DNA from: Xestospongia bergquistia
Lineage: Eukaryota > Porifera > Demospongiae > Haplosclerida > Petrosiidae
Direction of reading: 5' to 3'
NCBI GenBank assembly: GCA_963965975.1
Contig: OZ014421.1
Coordinates: forward strand, 1,741,001-1,805,000
DNA length: 64,000 bases
Shown here: piece after piece, positions 60,636 to 64,000 of the stretch
Layout: every line of letters begins with the position of its first letter
How positions within the stretch are numbered: position 1 is the stretch's first letter
The notes under the pieces: generated by a model
Database searches by the model: none
The model's input: only the letters and a program-made list of their open reading frames with translations
Told to the model about the DNA's origin: nothing
Translations under genes and position numbers: made by a program

Positions 60636-61378
60636 TTAAATATAATTGGTGGATACTTTCTTGAATATTCTCATAATTTTTGCAAATGGTTGCTTCAAAA
60701 AAGATTTAGACAAGCTATCCCAGACATGATAGAGAACAATACAACAGAATACTACAAATACTATCATCACTAATATAAAACAATACTTAACACTTGCCTT
60801 TACTTTGATGTTTTGTAGATTTGTGCATTCAAATAAGCCATGAACTTGAGATTCAGATAAAAGGACATCTCTATACAAGCCAAAGGTAAATGTCGATATA
60901 GTCCTCTCAAAAGGAAGTACATTGATAAAATAAGAAATAAAGGAGATGTTAACACATCCAAACTTATAGTAACCTCGGTATCTAGAGACATAACCAGTGC
61001 TAACACAACATGAACAAGTAGTAAAAAACCAACCAAAAATTGACTGTGACTTATATAAACCTCCATATGTATCAAAGAAGGGTCTCATATACTTTTGGAA
61101 GCAACACATGTCTTTCAAATAATGATATAGTAAGGAGGTAGAAGGTGTATGGAACAATCAGTAAAATGAGTACAACCAGTGAGAACAGGAACAATCGTAA
61201 ATAACAATAACTTCCTACATATTGGACGTTAGCATCAATGTACCACCTCAATAATGTCAAATTATTATTACCATTACACTGAATATTGACAAATAAAGGG
61301 CTTGGAAGACAGTAAGTATCAGTTTGGTATAAGAGAGAAAGATCATAGTGGCTAGTACTGGAACTGCATGTGAAACTA
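60636..61378 (-). pseudogene. Beta-helix multi-pass membrane protein, copy E (decayed 3' part)
   Basis: Encodes membrane helices 4-9 in at least three frames (TLLRWYIDANVQYVGSYCYL, then PFFDTYGGLYK, then the last helices ending KIMRIFKKVS, early stop). The segment for FEGPLSKYM is deleted. At 61378 the gene is cut at the HAVPVLA helix (GTGAA on plus) and unrelated sequence follows. It is the most diverged copy and lacks the DDEDD tail. Confidence 0.85.
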
Positions 61379-62130
61379 ATTCAGTGACCCAAGCCATGAA
61401 TTAAATAATTAAATTAAATAAAATTAAATTAATTAAAGAAATGACCCAACATCATTAATAACGAAATTACTTGAATTTTTGGAAGTCAGCTATATAGCTC
61501 CCTGTTAAGTAGAGTAATTTATTGTGTTTTGAAAGGTTTTCAAAGCGTGACAAAAATTAAAAAGGCTCATTAATTTATATATACATGTATCAGTAAAAGA
61601 AAAGGAATTATTAGAGCATTTTATAAAATGTAATGCAACATTTGAGAGCAGTAGTACTACTGTCACTTAACAATGAGCTATGTACTTAACTCCTTAAAAA
61701 AATTCAAGTGATTTTGTAATGTAAACCAATTTTTAAGTTTTGCCTGCATATGTGGGCGTGGCTTTAATCCTTACAGGTGTGGTTATAGCATGCAACACCT
61801 ACAGTTGCCATGTGTGCATTTTTTCCAACCTTCCAGTAGTGAAATTTGGTCTTTTTAAGGAAGAACATTCCTGACATCCAATGATGTTATAGAAATAAAA
61901 AGGAAATTAAGAGTAATGATGTAAATTAATGTAAACTAGTAATGTTTGCTGATAACTTACACTTTAGACTTTGAAAACAACGGCTTCTTTCAAACAACTT
62001 CGTCAAGACAGTCTTTTAAAGATTTAGTCACAGAATAAAAATAAAAATAAAATAAGATTATTTTTACATACTTTGTGTCGTGACATGAATTATATTACTG
62101 TCTTCTTCTAGCTCAGAATTTGCTTTATCA
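61379..62130. other. Single-copy segment with a candidate minus-strand exon
   Basis: Mostly AT-rich. On minus, 62070-62222 is an open segment (HAKERESYKQFGMIEEP, then LDKANSELEEDSNIIHVTTQ) ending at a GTATGT donor. A candidate following exon near 61960-62030 is closed by a GTAAGT-like donor, but a stop occurs in the matching phase. This may be the last part of a small host gene whose 5' half is duplicated at 5.1 and 11.1 kb. Confidence 0.35.
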
Positions 62131-62754
62131 AGTTTAAGTTTCTTAGCATCTGGTTCTTCAATCATCCCAAACTGTTTATAACTTTCGCGTTCCTTAGCAT
62201 GTATACGGAACACATTTTTTTCTTCGTTATTATTTTCATAATTTCATAATGTTTCCGTATACTTTCGGAAAAGCAAACGGTTGTGGCAATTTACAAAAGA
62301 TGATATCTGCAATAAAACGTTGTACACCCATTCCTCCTTTTGAGTCTGTAGGCTCCTGTTAATATTCACTAATGAATGTAATACTGCAATGCTAATTAAT
62401 ACATAGCCACACTTTTTTATGATAACATATATATTATGTAGAGTAGAGTATGAGGTGACCAGTACACTAGTTTGTAACTGTAATGTCAACTGATATGTCA
62501 CTAGATAGTATTTGTACTTATAACAGTATAAGAGTTAGTTATAATGTAAAATGTACCTTTATAATTAATACTAAATAACAAAAATAACAATAGCAATATT
62601 ATGTTTAGTAGTATGTAACAACACGCTTCCATGATGTTATAATTTACATTGCAAACTGCTAATGCTGTTAACTACATATCAAAAATAATGTTGCATAAAT
62701 CAAACAAAATCAGTTTTATGAGTAGAATTCAAACAATTGTATTATATGTTAGCA
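62131..62754. other. Shared 3' flank, third copy
   Basis: Matches 5088-5712 and 11087-11710. Here it is not interrupted by integrase, so it gives the intact left context. Contains the GTATACGGAA inverted repeat at about 62200-62262. Confidence 0.6.
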
Positions 62755-64000
62755 TTAGTCATCTTCATCATCCAGTAGTGATTCTCGTCTCATTACTACT
62801 GATACCACAGTCACTGAACTAGTTTCACATATTAAAGCAGGGGATCCAGGACACATTAAAGGAACTTCTGCATCTTCAGTTATTATAGGATCTGGTGGAG
62901 GCTTCTTAAATACACTCCTAATTTTTGCAAATGGTCGTTTAAAACAAGATTTAGACAGATGATCCCAAACATGATAGAAGATAATACCACAGAATACTAT
63001 AAATGATACTGATACTAAAGCAACACTTAACACTTGCCTTGAATTTGATGTTTTGTAGGTTTGTGCATTCACATAAGCTATAATCATGAGATTAAGAAAA
63101 AAAGACATCTCTAGACAAGCCAATAGTAAATGTCGATATATTCCTGTCAAAAGGAAGTACATTGATATAATAACAAATAAGAGAGATGTTAACACATCCA
63201 AACTTATAGTAGTCTCAGTATCTAGAGACACAACTAGTGCTAAGACAACACGAACTAGTAGTAAAAATCCAGTCCAAAAACGACACTTGTCCTTATATGG
63301 ACCTCCATATGCATCAAAGAAAGCCTTCATATACTTTTGGCAGTAACACATGTATTTTGATAAAGGTCCTTCAAATAATGGTATAGTAAGAAGGTAGAAG
63401 GTGTATGGAATAATAAGTAAAATGAGTACAGCTAGTGAGAACAGGAACAATGGTAGATGACAATAACCTCCTACATATTGGACATTAGCATCAATATACC
63501 ACCTCAATAATGTCACATTATTATTACCATTACACTGAATATTGATGAAATAAAGGGCTTGGAAGACAGTACGTATCAGTTTGGTATAAGAGAGAAGGAT
63601 CATAGTGGCTAGTACTGGAACTGCATGTGAACCCACAAGTCGAACAATTTTGCTGGAATATTGTGATGATATTACAAGAAATATTAGTAAAAACCAAACA
63701 TAGCCTGGAAAGATAAACTGTAGCCATGCCTTACTGCAAGAATCCATACCATCAAAGAAACAAGTCTCAATACCCAGATCAAGATTGAGCCAGGAAATAA
63801 ATTGACTAAGAACATTCACAGAACCATTGGGAAAGAAGATGGGTTCATATATTTTGACAACATTAGCATAGAATATAAGTCCATTGATTGTACCCACAGA
63901 CACAGTTAAGTTCAAAGTAATGATAAAAGCTACCAGTGCTATACCAGCTAAAGCAAATGGAATGATAAGAGCTATGTAGTTATTAGTACATTGTCCACAT
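62755..64000 (-). CDS. Beta-helix multi-pass membrane protein, copy D (3' part, runs off window)
   Basis: The open frame extends from the stop at 62755 to the right edge, encoding the end of the Cys-rich stalk (CGQCTNNY), all nine membrane helices and the tail ending RRESLLDDEDD. It is almost identical to copy B (KAFFDAYGG for KPFFDAYGG, FALAG for FAFAG). The extracellular part lies beyond 64000. No defect in the visible part. Confidence 0.9.
   Translation of the reverse strand, partial: CGQCTNNYIALIIPFALAGIALVAFIITLNLTVSVGTINGLIFYANVVKIYEPIFFPNGSVNVLSQFISWLNLDLGIETCFFDGMDSCSKAWLQFIFPGYVWFLLIFLVISSQYSSKIVRLVGSHAVPVLATMILLSYTKLIRTVFQALYFINIQCNGNNNVTLLRWYIDANVQYVGGYCHLPLFLFSLAVLILLIIPYTFYLLTIPLFEGPLSKYMCYCQKYMKAFFDAYGGPYKDKCRFWTGFLLLVRVVLALVVSLDTETTISLDVLTSLLFVIISMYFLLTGIYRHLLLACLEMSFFLNLMIIAYVNAQTYKTSNSRQVLSVALVSVSFIVFCGIIFYHVWDHLSKSCFKRPFAKIRSVFKKPPPDPIITEDAEVPLMCPGSPALICETSSVTVVSVVMRRESLLDDEDD

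Overview
The window looks like animal nuclear DNA, most likely from a demosponge close to Amphimedon queenslandica. It is AT-rich, with compact genes, 45-90 bp introns and GT-AG junctions. It holds kelch and TKL-kinase genes, a death-domain gene, a CDK1 gene, a SHIPPO-repeat gene and large sponge-type beta-helix membrane proteins. The species is an inference from gene content. Nearly everything is on the minus strand, except a SHIPPO-repeat gene on the plus strand.

Left flank (1-12270): copies A, B and C of an intronless gene for a secreted/multi-pass membrane protein (signal peptide, beta-helix repeats, Cys-rich stalk, about nine membrane helices). They lie in a 6.0 kb tandem duplication that also duplicated a truncated Ty3/Gypsy-type element (236 bp LTR, polypurine tract and integrase 3' half). 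Copy B is intact, A is frameshifted by a 142 bp deletion and C is only a 3' end. Right flank (60041-64000): a decayed copy E and the 3' part of an apparently intact copy D, in the same orientation. The central array therefore sits inside a cluster of this family.

Central array (12270-59540): about six degenerate copies of a composite unit of about 7-12 kb. Read along the minus strand, a unit has (1) a gene for a six-bladed kelch propeller, a long Gln/Glu-rich coiled coil and a TKL-like kinase; (2) an antisense SHIPPO (ODF3/CIMAP-like) gene just beyond its 3' end; (3) a separate coiled-coil gene; (4) a CDK1-like gene whose 3' end abuts the next kelch gene. Five kelch-coil-kinase copies (A, B, C, D, F) have five exons each that join in one open frame of about 767-803 codons by hand-derived splice sites. 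One copy (E) has lost its kinase and blade-5 exons. Every CDK1-like copy and every SHIPPO copy carries stops, frameshifts or missing exons. The array therefore seems to keep the kelch kinases while the passengers decay. A death-domain gene occurs twice, spliced into the array by rearrangement, and one kelch copy holds a 1.2 kb non-autonomous transposon.

The most interesting signal: differences between kelch-kinase paralogues cluster at two places in each of the six blades, just before the conserved His/Tyr of strand A and just after the Gly-Gly of strand B. In kelch propellers these are the DA and BC loops that form the ligand-binding face. With intact kinase domains, variable coils, a duplicated alternative blade-6 exon and one copy fused in phase to a CDK1 exon, the array resembles a birth-and-death family of intracellular sensor kinases with diversified recognition surfaces.
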